This document shows, in pieces, positions 10,384-20,878 of a stretch of DNA of 64,000 nt; positions within the stretch are counted from its first letter, which is position 1; the number at the start of each line of letters is the position of its first letter. This DNA comes from an uncultured Rhodoblastus sp. (lineage in GTDB: Bacteria; Pseudomonadota; Alphaproteobacteria; Rhizobiales; Beijerinckiaceae), in NCBI RefSeq assembly GCF_903903185.1, contig NZ_CAIUXT010000120.1, forward strand, positions 19,021 through 83,020. The letters run 5' to 3'. The notes beneath the pieces were generated by a model that was not told the DNA's origin, searched no databases, and saw nothing but the letters and a program-made list of their open reading frames with translations. A program made the translations under genes and the position numbers.

Positions 10384-11570
10384 ACCGACGCCGGATTCTG
10401 GCCAGCCTGCTGCTGTGCGCCCTGGCCTTGAAGGCTCGCGCACAGGAGGCGGGCGAGTTCGGCAAATTTGTCGAAAGCTTGCGGGCTCCGGCGCGCGACG
10501 CCGGCGTGCCGGACGCGATTTTCGACTCCGTTGCATCGAGCCTCGCGCTCGATCCCTCGCTGACCGGCAAGCGCGCCAGCCAGGGCGAATTCGTCGTGCC
10601 GCTGAAAACCTATGTCGAGGGGGCGGCCAATCCCGTCCGCGTCGCCAAGGGACAGGCCATGCGCGACAAGTTTTCCGCGCCCCTGCGGCAGATCGCGAAA
10701 AAATATGGCGTTGCGCCGGAAATAGTGGTGGCGCTCTGGGGCATGGAGAGCGATTTCGGCGCATCGCGCGGCGACCGCGACATTTTCCGCGCGCTGGCGA
10801 CGCTGGCCTTCCTCCATCGCGACAATCCGGTCTATGCGCAGGAATTCGTCGCCGGCCTCGCGCTGCTGCAAAAAGGCGTCGCGCGCGAGAAATTGCGCGG
10901 TTCATGGGCCGGCGCGATGGGCGATCCGCAGTTCATGCCCTCGGCCTATCTCAAATATGCCGTGCGTTTTACCGGCGACGGCCCGCCGGAAATCTGGAGC
11001 AGCGGCCCGGATTCGCTCGCCTCCATCGGCAATTTCCTCAAACAATCCGGCTGGCGGCCCGGCCTGAAGCCGGTAATCGAGACGCGCGTTCCGGCAGGCT
11101 TCGACTATGCGACGCTGCGACAGGATCTTGCCGGCTGGGCCCGCGCCGGTTTCAAGCCATTGGACGGCGCCGCCTTGCCGCAAGGCGGGGAGGCCATGCT
11201 GTTTTTCCCGGCCGGCGCGCAAGCAAACAATTCCGCCCCGGCCTTTTTGCTCAGCGAAAATTTCTTCGTGCTCAAAGCCTATAATTTTTCCGATTCCTAC
11301 GCTTTCGGCGCCGCAACCCTGGCCGAGAAAATCGCCGGGCGGCCGGTTTTGCGCGAGAACTGGCCAGCGGAAGCGCAGCCTTTGACCCAAGCCGAGCGCG
11401 AGGCGATCCAGCGCGGACTGAGCGCGGCGGGGTTTTATGACGGCAAGATCGACGGGCGTTTCGGGCCGGTGACGCGGCTCGCCATTCACGCCTTCCAGCG
11501 CAAGGCCGGGATCGCCAAGGCCGACGGCTATCCTTCGCGCGCGGTTCTGGAGGCGCTGCGGCGAAACTGA
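10380..11570 (+). CDS. lytic murein transglycosylase (MltB-like) with peptidoglycan-binding domain
   Basis: YGVAPEIVVALWGMESDFG catalytic region, GSWAGAMGDPQFMPSAYLKYAV, C-terminal PG_binding_1 FYDGKIDGRFGPVTRLAIHAFQRKAGI; ATGA overlap with upstream gene. Confidence 0.92.
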   Translation: MNRRRILASLLLCALALKARAQEAGEFGKFVESLRAPARDAGVPDAIFDSVASSLALDPSLTGKRASQGEFVVPLKTYVEGAANPVRVAKGQAMRDKFSAPLRQIAKKYGVAPEIVVALWGMESDFGASRGDRDIFRALATLAFLHRDNPVYAQEFVAGLALLQKGVAREKLRGSWAGAMGDPQFMPSAYLKYAVRFTGDGPPEIWSSGPDSLASIGNFLKQSGWRPGLKPVIETRVPAGFDYATLRQDLAGWARAGFKPLDGAALPQGGEAMLFFPAGAQANNSAPAFLLSENFFVLKAYNFSDSYAFGAATLAEKIAGRPVLRENWPAEAQPLTQAEREAIQRGLSAAGFYDGKIDGRFGPVTRLAIHAFQRKAGIAKADGYPSRAVLEALRRN

Positions 11571-11571
11571 C

Positions 11572-11603
11572 GAAAAAGCCTCCGTTTCGGGAGAAACGGA
11601 GGC
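11572..11603 (-). terminator. Rho-independent terminator, probably for hemA
   Basis: Hairpin gcctccgtttcgggagaaacggaggc with a T-run on the minus-strand transcript. Confidence 0.75.
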
Positions 11604-11643
11604 TCGACAACTCGGGAACCGGCGCGTCGCGTGAACGGCGGTT

Positions 11644-12930
11644 TTATTCGGCGGCGCGTTTCATCGCCGGATAAGAGCAATGCGCGTCATTGGCGAAGGG
11701 CGCGGCGACATCGCTCGACTGCACGAAGGGGATGCGCAAAGTCGCCCAGACATCGACCAGCGACTCCACGAGATGGGCGATATGGGCGTCGCCATGGTAG
11801 GGAGTCGGGGTAATGCGCAAGCGCTCGGTCCCGCGCGGCACCGTCGGGTAATTGATCGGCTGGATGTAGATGCCGTGGCGGTCCAGCAGCATGTCGGTCG
11901 CCGCCTTGCACAATTGCGCGTCGCGCACCATCACCGGCACGATATGCGACAGATTGGCCATGACCGGCAGGCCGGCCTGCATCAGCGCATGTTTGGTGAG
12001 CCAGGCCTGGCGCTGGTGCGCCATGCGCAATTCCGGCCGCGCCTTGGCGATGCGCACCGATTGCGTGGCGGCGGCGGCGACCGCCGGCGGCAGGGCGGTG
12101 GTGAAAATGAACGAGGGCGCATAGCTGCGCACCGAGTCGATGATCGCCTGACTCGCCGCGATATAGCCGCCTATAACGCCAAAACCCTTGGCCAGCGTGC
12201 CCTCGATGATGTCGATGCGGTGCATCTGGCCTTCGCGTTCGGCGACGCCGCCGCCCCGCGCGCCATACATGGCGACCGCATGGACCTCATCGATATAGGT
12301 CATGGCATGGTATTTTTCCGCGAGGTCGCAGACGTCCTTGATCGGCGAAATATCGCCGTCCATCGAATAGAGGCTCTCGAACACGATCAGCTTGGCGCGC
12401 TCCAGCGGTTGGGCGGCGAGCAGTTCCTCAAGATGGGCGACGTCATTATGGCGCCAGATCTGACGCTCGGCGCCCGAGCGGCGCACACCTTCGATCATTG
12501 AATTATGGTTGAGCGCGTCGGACAGGATCAGGCAGCCGGGCAGAAGATCGGCGATGGTCGAAATGCCGGCGAGGTTGGAAATCCAGCCGGACGTGAAGAC
12601 GAGCGCGGCCTCCTTGCCGTGCAGGTCGGCGAGTTCTTCCTCAAGCTTCACCAGCGGATGGTTGTTGCCCGAAATGTTCCTGGTGCCGCCCGCGCCCGCG
12701 CCATGCATGGCGGCGGCGCTTTTCATCGCGGCGATCACTTCAGGATGGACGCCCATGCCGAGATAATCGTTCGAGCACCAGATGGTGACGTCCTGCGCTA
12801 CGCCGTCGGTCCGGCGCCAGGTGGCGTGCGGAAAGCGCTTCGCGTCACGTTCGATGTCGGCGAAAACACGGTAACGCTGTTCGGACTTCAAGGTCCCGAT
12901 GGCGTCTTCGAATACCTGCCGGTAGTCCAT
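11644..12930 (-). CDS. hemA: 5-aminolevulinate synthase
   Basis: [78 protein letters not shown] site [16 protein letters not shown]. Confidence 0.96.
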   Translation of the reverse strand: MDYRQVFEDAIGTLKSEQRYRVFADIERDAKRFPHATWRRTDGVAQDVTIWCSNDYLGMGVHPEVIAAMKSAAAMHGAGAGGTRNISGNNHPLVKLEEELADLHGKEAALVFTSGWISNLAGISTIADLLPGCLILSDALNHNSMIEGVRRSGAERQIWRHNDVAHLEELLAAQPLERAKLIVFESLYSMDGDISPIKDVCDLAEKYHAMTYIDEVHAVAMYGARGGGVAEREGQMHRIDIIEGTLAKGFGVIGGYIAASQAIIDSVRSYAPSFIFTTALPPAVAAAATQSVRIAKARPELRMAHQRQAWLTKHALMQAGLPVMANLSHIVPVMVRDAQLCKAATDMLLDRHGIYIQPINYPTVPRGTERLRITPTPYHGDAHIAHLVESLVDVWATLRIPFVQSSDVAAPFANDAHCSYPAMKRAAE

Positions 12931-13253
12931 TTTCTCTGTCCCTTGGCCCCGCGCGCCGGCGAACCTCGTCGAACCGGCTGAACCGCTAGATTAACCGCCT
13001 GCCTAAGCTACAGGCTTTTTCGCGCCCGGACTTGTGTCATTTTGTCGCATTTCGCGGCAGTTTCGACAATTCCGCACCGACGCTCGCTAAAAAAACACGC
13101 AGTGACGGCGCTTTTCCTTGCGCTGGATCAACTTTGGCGTTTTTTTGCCGCTTGGCAAGGCCGGTTCCTTGAGACCTTGGCGCCGGATTGCGGCGTCAGC
13201 CGCCCTTGCGCCAAAGCCAAGGTTTGCCGGTTGGCGGCCGTGGCGAAAACGCG

Positions 13254-13916
13254 TCACGGGAATCGCGGCAGCGGTTTGGCGCTTTCGGGCGGGGCATAGC
13301 GCGCCACGTTCAATTCCATCGCCAGCAGCGTGTAATAGCCGAGGATCGCCGTCAGATCGACAACCCCCTTGTCGCCAAAGCGCGTTTGCGCCCGCGCATA
13401 CGTGACATCCGAAACGCGCCTGTTGTTTTGCAGTTCGGTCGCGAAATCATAGACGATCGCCTCGTCCTCGCTCATCGCCTCGGGCCGCCGGCCGTCTGCG
13501 ATGGCCGCGACGATTTCAGGCTTGATTCCCTGTTTGAGGGAAATCGGCGCATGGACAAACCATTCGTAATCCTGCGACCAGTTTCGCGCGACGACGAGGA
13601 TCGCCAGCTCGCTCAAGGTCACGCCAACCGCCGAATTATAGCGCAGATAATCGCCCATCGCGCGTGCGCTGCTCATGACCTGGGGGCTGTGCATCAAGGG
13701 TTCGAACGGCCCGAACACCGGGGTTTTCCGCGCGGCGAGAAATTCATCGGCGGCCTTTTTCTGGATTTCGTCATATTGCGCGGGCGGGATCGTCGGCAGG
13801 CGCTGTTGCGCGCGCGCCGACGATCCCGCGCCCAGACCGAGCGCCTCGAAACAAAGGACAAGCGCTGCGAAACAACAGGCGGCGAGCGCCCGAAAGCCAA
13901 TGTGCCGAATGGACAT
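13254..13916 (-). CDS. carboxymuconolactone decarboxylase (AhpD-like) family protein with signal peptide
   Basis: Signal peptide, then SELAILVVARNWSQDYEWFVHAPISLKQGIKPEIVAAIADGRRP, typical of CMD-family proteins. Confidence 0.82.
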   Translation of the reverse strand: MSIRHIGFRALAACCFAALVLCFEALGLGAGSSARAQQRLPTIPPAQYDEIQKKAADEFLAARKTPVFGPFEPLMHSPQVMSSARAMGDYLRYNSAVGVTLSELAILVVARNWSQDYEWFVHAPISLKQGIKPEIVAAIADGRRPEAMSEDEAIVYDFATELQNNRRVSDVTYARAQTRFGDKGVVDLTAILGYYTLLAMELNVARYAPPESAKPLPRFP

Positions 13917-14171
13917 GCAACCTCCCGATTTTGGTATTTGACAGGCGAGTATTGATCCGCGCGCGGTTTCAGACAACGCGCAAACATTTGAGAGGGCGGG
14001 AATTTGGCGCCTTGTCGTGGGCGGGGGGCGTGTTTCCGTTCCGCGGAAAATGCGCCGAAACGCCTATCCGGCGAGGCAAAAAAGCCTTCGGACTTGGCCT
14101 GTACCCAAAAAACCTATAGCTCTCCGCCTTGTCAGCCCGCCGAAGGCCGAGTTTCGTTGCAAGGACCGATC

Positions 14172-16151
14172 ATGCTGCAGGACGCCGCCGTCCAAATCGC
14201 GCCGAAGGAAAAGACGGCAAACGCCTCCCAAGGGGCCGCGCCGCTACAGGACAGGCTCGATTCGGCGATCCTTGCCGCGCGCGAAGCGCTGCTGGCCAAG
14301 ATGGACCCCGGCGGCTGGTGGTGTTTCGAATTCGAGGCCGACGTCACCATTCCCGCCGAATATATCATGCTGCTGCATTTTCTTGGGCGCCCGGAGCCTG
14401 AGCTGGAGCGCCGGATCGTCCTTTATATCCGTCGAATCCAGAGCGAGGACGGTTCCTGGCCGCTCTACCCGGAAGGCGAGGGCAACCTGAGCTGCACGGT
14501 CAAGGCTTATTACGCGATGAAACTGGCGGGCGCCGGGGTCGACGATCCGGCCATGGCCAAAGCGAGGGCCTGGATCCGCGCCCATGGCGGGGCGGAACGG
14601 GTCAATATGTTCACGCGCATCGCTCTGGCGCTGTTTGGACAGATCCCCTTTCGCGCGCTTCCGGCCCTGCCGGTGGAGGTCATCCTGCTGCCGCTGTGGT
14701 TCCCGTTCAACATGTATAATATCGCCACCTGGTCGCGCACGGTGATCGCGCCGCTGTTGATCCTGTTGGCGAAAAAGCCGGTCGCGGCCAATCCGGGAAA
14801 GATCGGCGTCGCCGAATTGTTCATAGAGAACCCCGCCGATGTCGCCTATTTCCGGCCCAAGAACTGGATCGACAAGGCTTTCGGCTGGCTGGACACCGCC
14901 CTGCACTGGGCCGAGCCGCATATTCCCGCAAAGTTGCGCCAGAAGTCCATCGACGCGGCGCTGGCCTTCACGCTGGAGCGGCTCAACGGCGAGGATGGGC
15001 TCAACGGCATTTTCCCCGCCATGGCCAACGCGCTGATGGCCATGGACGCTCTGGGGTTTCCCGACGACCATCCCGACAAGGCGGTCTGCCGCAAGTCGCT
15101 CGACCGGCTGTTGCAGGAGCGGGGCGAGGAAGTCTATTGCCAGCCCTGCCTGTCGCCGACCTGGGACACCGCCATCGCCATCCATGCCTTGCTGGAGGCG
15201 GGCGCCGAACCGCCGGAGGTGAAGGACGCGCTGGACTGGCTGGCCTCGAAACAGATCGACGCGCCGGGAGACTGGCGCAAACGGGAGCCGGGGCTGGTTT
15301 CGGGAGGCTGGGCCTTCCAGTTCAACAACCCCTTTTATCCCGACCTCGATGACACCGCCATGGTGGCGAGCGCGCTCGACCGCGCCAACAGGACTTTGGG
15401 CGCCGGCGACGCCGCCCGCGACGCGGACCTGCGCCGCGCCGACGCCTGGATTATCGGGATGCAGGGATCGAGCGGCGGCTTTGCGGCCTACGACAAGGAC
15501 AATAACAAGGAATATCTGAACCGCATTCCCTTCGCCGATCACGGCGCCATGCTCGATCCCGATTGCGTCGACGTTACCGCGCGCTGCCTCGGCTATCTCG
15601 CCCAGCGCGGCTATGCCTCCGATCATCCGGCGCAGGCGCGCGCGATCGCCTATATCAAGGCGGAGCAGGAGCCGGACGGTTCGTGGTATGGCCGCTGGGG
15701 CGTCAATTACATCTATGGCGTCTGGTCGGCGCTGATCGCCCTGAACATGGCCGGCTTGCCGCCGCAGGACGAATGCATCCACCGTGCGCTGCGCTGGCTC
15801 AGGCAGATTCAGAATCAGGACGGCGGCTTCGGCGAAACCACCGACGACTATATTTACCGCCGCTATGCGCCGGCCGGAAAAAGTGTGCCGTCGCAAACCG
15901 GCTGGGCGCTGCTGGCTTTTTGCGCGGCGGGCGAGGCGGCCTCGGACAGCGCCCGGCGCGCGGCCGACTGGCTCCTCGCCAACCAGCGCGGCGACGGGCT
16001 CTGGCGCGACGAAATCTATACCGGCACGGGCTTCCCGCGCATGTTCTATCTGCACTATCACGGCTATCAGGCCTATTTCCCGCTGCTGGCGCTGGCGCGC
16101 TGGCGCAATCTCAACGCCTCGGGCGCCCCGGCGCCGCAATTTGCGATCTGA
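14172..16151 (+). CDS. shc: squalene-hopene cyclase
   Basis: Multiple QW-motifs (QDGGFGETTDDY, QEPDGSWYGRWGVNYIYG) and DxDDTAM catalytic motif (YPDLDDTAMVA). Confidence 0.96.
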   Translation: MLQDAAVQIAPKEKTANASQGAAPLQDRLDSAILAAREALLAKMDPGGWWCFEFEADVTIPAEYIMLLHFLGRPEPELERRIVLYIRRIQSEDGSWPLYPEGEGNLSCTVKAYYAMKLAGAGVDDPAMAKARAWIRAHGGAERVNMFTRIALALFGQIPFRALPALPVEVILLPLWFPFNMYNIATWSRTVIAPLLILLAKKPVAANPGKIGVAELFIENPADVAYFRPKNWIDKAFGWLDTALHWAEPHIPAKLRQKSIDAALAFTLERLNGEDGLNGIFPAMANALMAMDALGFPDDHPDKAVCRKSLDRLLQERGEEVYCQPCLSPTWDTAIAIHALLEAGAEPPEVKDALDWLASKQIDAPGDWRKREPGLVSGGWAFQFNNPFYPDLDDTAMVASALDRANRTLGAGDAARDADLRRADAWIIGMQGSSGGFAAYDKDNNKEYLNRIPFADHGAMLDPDCVDVTARCLGYLAQRGYASDHPAQARAIAYIKAEQEPDGSWYGRWGVNYIYGVWSALIALNMAGLPPQDECIHRALRWLRQIQNQDGGFGETTDDYIYRRYAPAGKSVPSQTGWALLAFCAAGEAASDSARRAADWLLANQRGDGLWRDEIYTGTGFPRMFYLHYHGYQAYFPLLALARWRNLNASGAPAPQFAI

Positions 16152-16409
16152 GCGGGCGCTCGCGGGCCGCACGCGCGGGAGCAAAAGCTACAAGCTTTTT
16201 GCAACCCTGCGATGACGAAAGTCATGGACTTGCGCGCATTCGACTTGAGTATAAAATCGAAAGAAGTACAATTGACAACTCCTTTGACCGAATCGCGGGG
16301 CTCCTGCGTCAAGGTCAAGGAAATATCCCAACGGTTCCGGCCCGAACGCGGTTTTGGCCTTGGCCCATTTTTGGCATAAACCGGTTTTGGACCTGAACTG
16401 GGAGGCAGC

Positions 16410-17087
16410 GTGGAGCAGCAGTTGACGCGTATTTTGATCGCCGACGATCATCCGCTCGTGAGGGGCGCCTTGAGACAGGCCGTAGCCAATGCCGTGGCGG
16501 GAGTTGAGATCATCGAATGCGGCAGTCTCGCGGAAGTGATCAAGGCGCTCGAAGGCAAGCTGGAAGTCGATCTCGTCCTGCTCGATCTCGCCATGCCGGG
16601 CGTGCGCGGCTTTTCCGGGCTGATGGTGTTGCGCGCGCAATATCCCGGCGCTCCGGTCGTTGTCGTCTCCGGTCACGAGGAACGCAACGTCATCCGCCTG
16701 TGCATCGATTTCGGCGCCTCGGGCTTCATCCCCAAGAGTACCGACATGGAGACCATGCAGGGCGCCATTCGCTCGGTGCTCGCGGGCGAGGTCTGGGTGC
16801 CCGCCGATGTCGATCTGCATGGTCCGGCCGACCGCGACACCGTCGACAGCGTGCGCCGTCTGGCTTCGCTGACGCCCCAGCAGGTGCGCGTGCTGATGAT
16901 GCTCTCGGAGGGCCTGCTCAACAAGCAGATCGCCTATGAGCTTTCGGTTTCCGAAGCCACGGTCAAGGCACATGTCTCCGCCATCTTGCAGAAACTCGGC
17001 GTGGAGAGCCGCACCCAGGCGGTGATCGCCGCCGCGCGAATCGAGGCGATGAGCGGCGCCGGCAATGGCGGGCTTTCCGGCGATTGA
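16410..17087 (+). CDS. LuxR-family DNA-binding response regulator
   Basis: REC domain RILIADDHPLVRGAL...LLDLAMPG...IPKSTDMET and HTH LTPQQVRVLMMLSEGLLNKQIAYELSVSEATVKAHVSAILQKLGV. Confidence 0.9.
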   Translation: MEQQLTRILIADDHPLVRGALRQAVANAVAGVEIIECGSLAEVIKALEGKLEVDLVLLDLAMPGVRGFSGLMVLRAQYPGAPVVVVSGHEERNVIRLCIDFGASGFIPKSTDMETMQGAIRSVLAGEVWVPADVDLHGPADRDTVDSVRRLASLTPQQVRVLMMLSEGLLNKQIAYELSVSEATVKAHVSAILQKLGVESRTQAVIAAARIEAMSGAGNGGLSGD

Positions 17088-17119
17088 TTTTCCTGCCTAC
17101 GACGGACAAGGGGTCGAAC

Positions 17120-17641
17120 ATGGCTTTGGCTTCGCTCCCTCCCCTCATTCGGCGCGCCCGGCCGCAGGCCTGCGCGACCCTGCTCGTCACGCTCGGTTGC
17201 GGTTTTGCCGCCTGCGCCGAGACCACAAATCCTGCGCAAACCCCGCCTGAGCAAGCGCAGCCCGAAAAGGCCGGCGACGCCGCCAATGGCCGTTTCGTCA
17301 TGACCCCGGTCGCCGAAGGGTTTTTGCGGCTCGACACCCGCAGCGGACAGGTTTCGCTCTGCACGCTCAACGCCGGTCAGGCGCAGTGCCGCGCCAGCGC
17401 CGACGAGCGCGCGGCGCTGGAGGCGGAAATCGACCGGCTGGCCAGGGAAAACGCCGCCTTTAAAGGGCAGGCGCCCAAATCGGCGCAAAACGCTGACGCA
17501 GCGCAAGGCGCCAAGCCGGCGCCCGACGAGGAGGAGCGCCGCTTCGACCGCGCTCTCGACCGGGCAGAACGCTTCTTGCGCAGGATGATGCAGATTTTCC
17601 GCGACTCCAGCGGCGACAAGCGTCCGGCGGCGCCGTTATAA
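17120..17641 (+). CDS. hypothetical lipoprotein-like periplasmic protein
   Basis: N-terminal hydrophobic/Cys segment (ATLLVTLGCGFAACAE), coiled-coil middle, charged C-terminus. Confidence 0.6.
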   Translation: MALASLPPLIRRARPQACATLLVTLGCGFAACAETTNPAQTPPEQAQPEKAGDAANGRFVMTPVAEGFLRLDTRSGQVSLCTLNAGQAQCRASADERAALEAEIDRLARENAAFKGQAPKSAQNADAAQGAKPAPDEEERRFDRALDRAERFLRRMMQIFRDSSGDKRPAAPL

Positions 17642-17668
17642 TCCACTTCCTGCGGCAAGGATTTCGAC

Positions 17669-18016
17669 ATGAGCCAGGACACCCCCCCCTCGCGCCACCC
17701 TTTCGAGCCCCGCGAGGCCGATCTCGCCGCCGGACGCCAGCCGGCGCCGAGCGAACTGGAGAATTTTCTCGGTGGCTCGCCGACGGCCGTGCTGGTCCGC
17801 CTGTTGATCGTGTCTCTGATCGTCGGTTTTTTCCTGGTCTGGCTCGACATCCGGCCCGTCGACGTGCTGTTTGGCCTGCGCAACATCGTCCGGCGCTTCT
17901 GGGATGCGGGCTTCGACGCGATTCGCGACATTGCCGAATATGTGCTGGCGGGGGCGGCGATCGTCGTGCCGCTGTGGGTCGCGCTAAGGCTGCTGAACAT
18001 GCGGTCGCGCAAATAA
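17669..18016 (+). CDS. small conserved integral membrane protein
   Basis: Two TM segments (LLIVSLIVGFFLVWLDI, VLAGAAIVVPLWVALRLL); compact ORF after the preceding gene. Confidence 0.65.
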   Translation: MSQDTPPSRHPFEPREADLAAGRQPAPSELENFLGGSPTAVLVRLLIVSLIVGFFLVWLDIRPVDVLFGLRNIVRRFWDAGFDAIRDIAEYVLAGAAIVVPLWVALRLLNMRSRK

Positions 18017-18129
18017 TTAGGTATGCCGGATGGCCACAGATTGCAAAAATCCTGCGGATTCCTGACGGTTTCATGAGACGGCCATCCGGGCTTATTATTT
18101 CGGTCATATCGGTCTGAAACTCTCCCGCC

Positions 18130-19167
18130 ATGAAAATTTGCATCGTCACCGACGCATGGCGCCCCCAGGTCAATGGCGTCGCCATCACCCTCGCCAACCT
18201 GATGGCCGCCGGCGAAAAGCTCGGCCATGAATTCGTCGCCATCGGCCCGGACCGGTTCCACACCATCGCCGCGCCGTCCTATCCCGAAATCCGGCTGGCG
18301 CTGACCAGCCCCAAGGCGGTCGGCGAACTCATCCGCGCGCATCGGCCCGATCATATTCATATCGCCACCGAGGGGCCGCTCGGCGTCGCCGCCAGCTATT
18401 GGTGTCCGCGCAACGGCGAACTATTCACGACGAGCTACCACACCCGTTTCCCGGAATATGTCGAGGCGCGCTGGCCGATCCCCGCCGCTTGGTCCTATGC
18501 GGCGCTGCGCCATTTCCATCAGGGCGGCGCCGGCCTGATGGTCGCCACCCAGACGCTCGCCGACGATCTTCACGCGAGGGGGTTCCAGCGGCCGATGCTG
18601 TGGCCGCGCGGCGTCGACGAGCAAATGTTCCGGCCCGTGGCGGAACTGCCGGCGGAACTGAAAAACCTGGCGCGCCCGTTCTTCCTCTATTGCGGCCGGG
18701 TGGCGCCGGAGAAGAACATCGAGGCCTTTCTGGCGCTCGACCTGCCGGGCTCGAAAATCGTCGTCGGCGACGGCCCGGCGCGCGCGCCGTTGCAGGAGAG
18801 GTTTCCAGACGCCTGTTTCGTCGGCGTGAAACCGCGCGAAAAACTGGCGGGTTTTTATTCCGCCGCCGATGTCTTCGTCTTCCCCAGCCGCACCGACACG
18901 TTTGGCAATGTCATGCTGGAGGCTTTGGCCTGCGGCGCGCCGGTCGCCGCCTTCCCCGTTCCCGGCCCGGTCGATATCGTCACCGATCCGCGCATCGGCG
19001 TGCTCGACGAGGACTTGCGCGCCGCCTGCCTCGGCGCGTTGAAACTGTCGCGCGAAAACTGCCGCGATCACGCCTTGCGTTATACCTGGCCGGAAAGCGC
19101 GCGCCTGTTCATCGAAAATGTTTTGCGCGCGAGGGCTGAGGCTTTTTCGCGGCGGGTTTCGGCCTGA
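18130..19167 (+). CDS. glycosyltransferase family 1/4
   Basis: MKICIVTDAWRPQVNGVAITLANLM; C-terminal FVFPSRTDTFGNVMLEALACGAPVAAFPVPGPVDIV. Confidence 0.92.
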   Translation: MKICIVTDAWRPQVNGVAITLANLMAAGEKLGHEFVAIGPDRFHTIAAPSYPEIRLALTSPKAVGELIRAHRPDHIHIATEGPLGVAASYWCPRNGELFTTSYHTRFPEYVEARWPIPAAWSYAALRHFHQGGAGLMVATQTLADDLHARGFQRPMLWPRGVDEQMFRPVAELPAELKNLARPFFLYCGRVAPEKNIEAFLALDLPGSKIVVGDGPARAPLQERFPDACFVGVKPREKLAGFYSAADVFVFPSRTDTFGNVMLEALACGAPVAAFPVPGPVDIVTDPRIGVLDEDLRAACLGALKLSRENCRDHALRYTWPESARLFIENVLRARAEAFSRRVSA

Positions 19168-19273
19168 AGGGTGCTACGGCGACCGGCGCCGACCTGCTCA
19201 AAAACAGGAATTTCGGCGGCCATTGCGGGATTCGGCTGCAAAGCTTGCCCATAAGCGCTGCTTCGCAAAAACG

Positions 19274-20134
19274 CTAATCCGCCAAATGCCTTGCGAACCA
19301 ATCGACAGCAAGGCGAGCGCTTTCGTCAAAACCGGCTTCGTAAGCGGTAAAGTGGCCGCCGGAGATCTGGACAAGGTCGATCAACGGGACCGTCGCCGCG
19401 ATCTTGATCCCTTCGTCCGGCGGCGTGAGTCTGTCATCGGGCGCGACAATGCAGCGCAGCGGGATTCGGGTCCTGACCAGGAAGTCGATGGGCTCGAAGG
19501 GCTCCGTGAGGGCGCCAATTCTGACCTCGTTGCGCCAGGTCGGCGCCCGCTCCCTGCTGACCCGAGTGAACCAGTCATGCGCGTCATCCTGATACATGAT
19601 GCCGAGCCCGTCGGCAGTGGCCGTGGCGGCTGGAATGACATCGTCGAGACGTCCATTCTGAATGGCGGCGGTGATTTCTGCGACCGTTGCCGCGGAAAGC
19701 TGCAATCCGCCCATGCTGAAGCCGGGAACCTGGGCGACGGCGCAACGGATCGGCAGAGGCTCCGCCGCAAGCATGATCACTTGTCCGCCGGAATAACTCG
19801 AACCCCAAACTCCGATGCGGTCGGGGTCGACTCCGGATTGGCGGCGCAACCACGCGATGGCGTCGCGATAACCCTCCAATTGCAAGCTCGGCGCAGGAGA
19901 CTGACGGGGCTCGCCATCGCTGACGCCAAAACCGAAGTGGTCATAAACGAGCGTCATGAATCCTGCGCAGGCAAAAGCTTCGGCGTAAAGATCGAGAAAC
20001 ATCTCGCGCACGGCCGTGAGCCCGTGCGCCATCACGACGCCCGGCTTCGGCGTGTCGCCTTCCGGTCGATACAGCCATCCCCGAAGCGCGGCGCCATGGG
20101 AGGTGAACGTGACATCCTCTCGAGAAAATTTCAT
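19274..20134 (-). CDS. alpha/beta hydrolase
   Basis: GVVMAHGLTAVREMFLDLYAEAFACAGFMTLVYDHFGFGVSDGEPR; nucleophile elbow GVWGSSYSGGQ; HFTAYE. Confidence 0.88.
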   Translation of the reverse strand: MKFSREDVTFTSHGAALRGWLYRPEGDTPKPGVVMAHGLTAVREMFLDLYAEAFACAGFMTLVYDHFGFGVSDGEPRQSPAPSLQLEGYRDAIAWLRRQSGVDPDRIGVWGSSYSGGQVIMLAAEPLPIRCAVAQVPGFSMGGLQLSAATVAEITAAIQNGRLDDVIPAATATADGLGIMYQDDAHDWFTRVSRERAPTWRNEVRIGALTEPFEPIDFLVRTRIPLRCIVAPDDRLTPPDEGIKIAATVPLIDLVQISGGHFTAYEAGFDESARLAVDWFARHLAD

Positions 20135-20359
20135 TGAAATCTCCAGGCTGCCGTTACTCGCTCCCGCCAAGATTGGCGATCGACCGGCTTGAAGTCAATC
20201 GGCGAACGGCGGTCCCATGACCGGAGTCGGAGCCACGATGACGCCGGCGCCGACCGATCGAAAAGCGCGCCTTTGCGCCGACCGCCGCTGCTGCCGATGC
20301 GGGTCGGGACGGCGAACCGTGGGAGCGGCCCAAGCGAAGCGGAACCCTGTTCGAGCGAA

Positions 20360-20480
20360 CCGAAGGTCCGCGTTTGAGTGTTTTCCAGCGAAGCGGATGC
20401 CGGTTCGCATGCAGAAAAAACGTAAAAAAAGTAACTAGAACCCCTTTTCCGTTCAATCGGATCGGAAAATGCTCTGGCGG
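20360..20480. repeat. Rhizobiales-type palindromic intergenic repeat
   Basis: ttttccagcgaagcggatgccggttcgcatgcagaaaaaacg followed by ttttccgttcaatcggatcggaaaatgctc (hairpin-forming). Confidence 0.5.
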
Positions 20481-20878
20481 ATAAAACTTCAAAACGCGAA
20501 CTCGAGCGTTTTCGGTGAACAAAATTTGTCCGGACGCGCCAGTTATTTTTTTAATATATATTCTCTTGCGAAAAGTCTCCAAATTGTCGGAAATATGCTC
20601 TATTCAAAAAATAGCATAAATTGACGGTTGCACGCCCTGTTTGCCGCCGGCGAAATTTCAGAATGGTCCGCAGTTGGGCATCCAGGCGCTTTCGTTTGGT
20701 TCAAGCGCGCGGATGTCAGCTCGGGCGTCATGACCCGGTCATTCGCATGACCAGATGCGGGCATTCACCGACATGGGTCCATGTCCGGCATCGAAGGGCG
20801 AAACCCTGCGATTTCAGGCGCATGGAATAGACCGGCGGATCCTTTTGGGCTCGCAGAGGGCAAAAAAAGGGACATGCG

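Noticed and set aside
13042-13405. Small plus-strand ORFs between hemA and the AhpD-like gene
   Set aside because: No conserved motifs; overlapping alternative frames; upstream DNA of hemA.
14244-16184. 646-aa minus-strand ORF
   Set aside because: Antisense to squalene-hopene cyclase.
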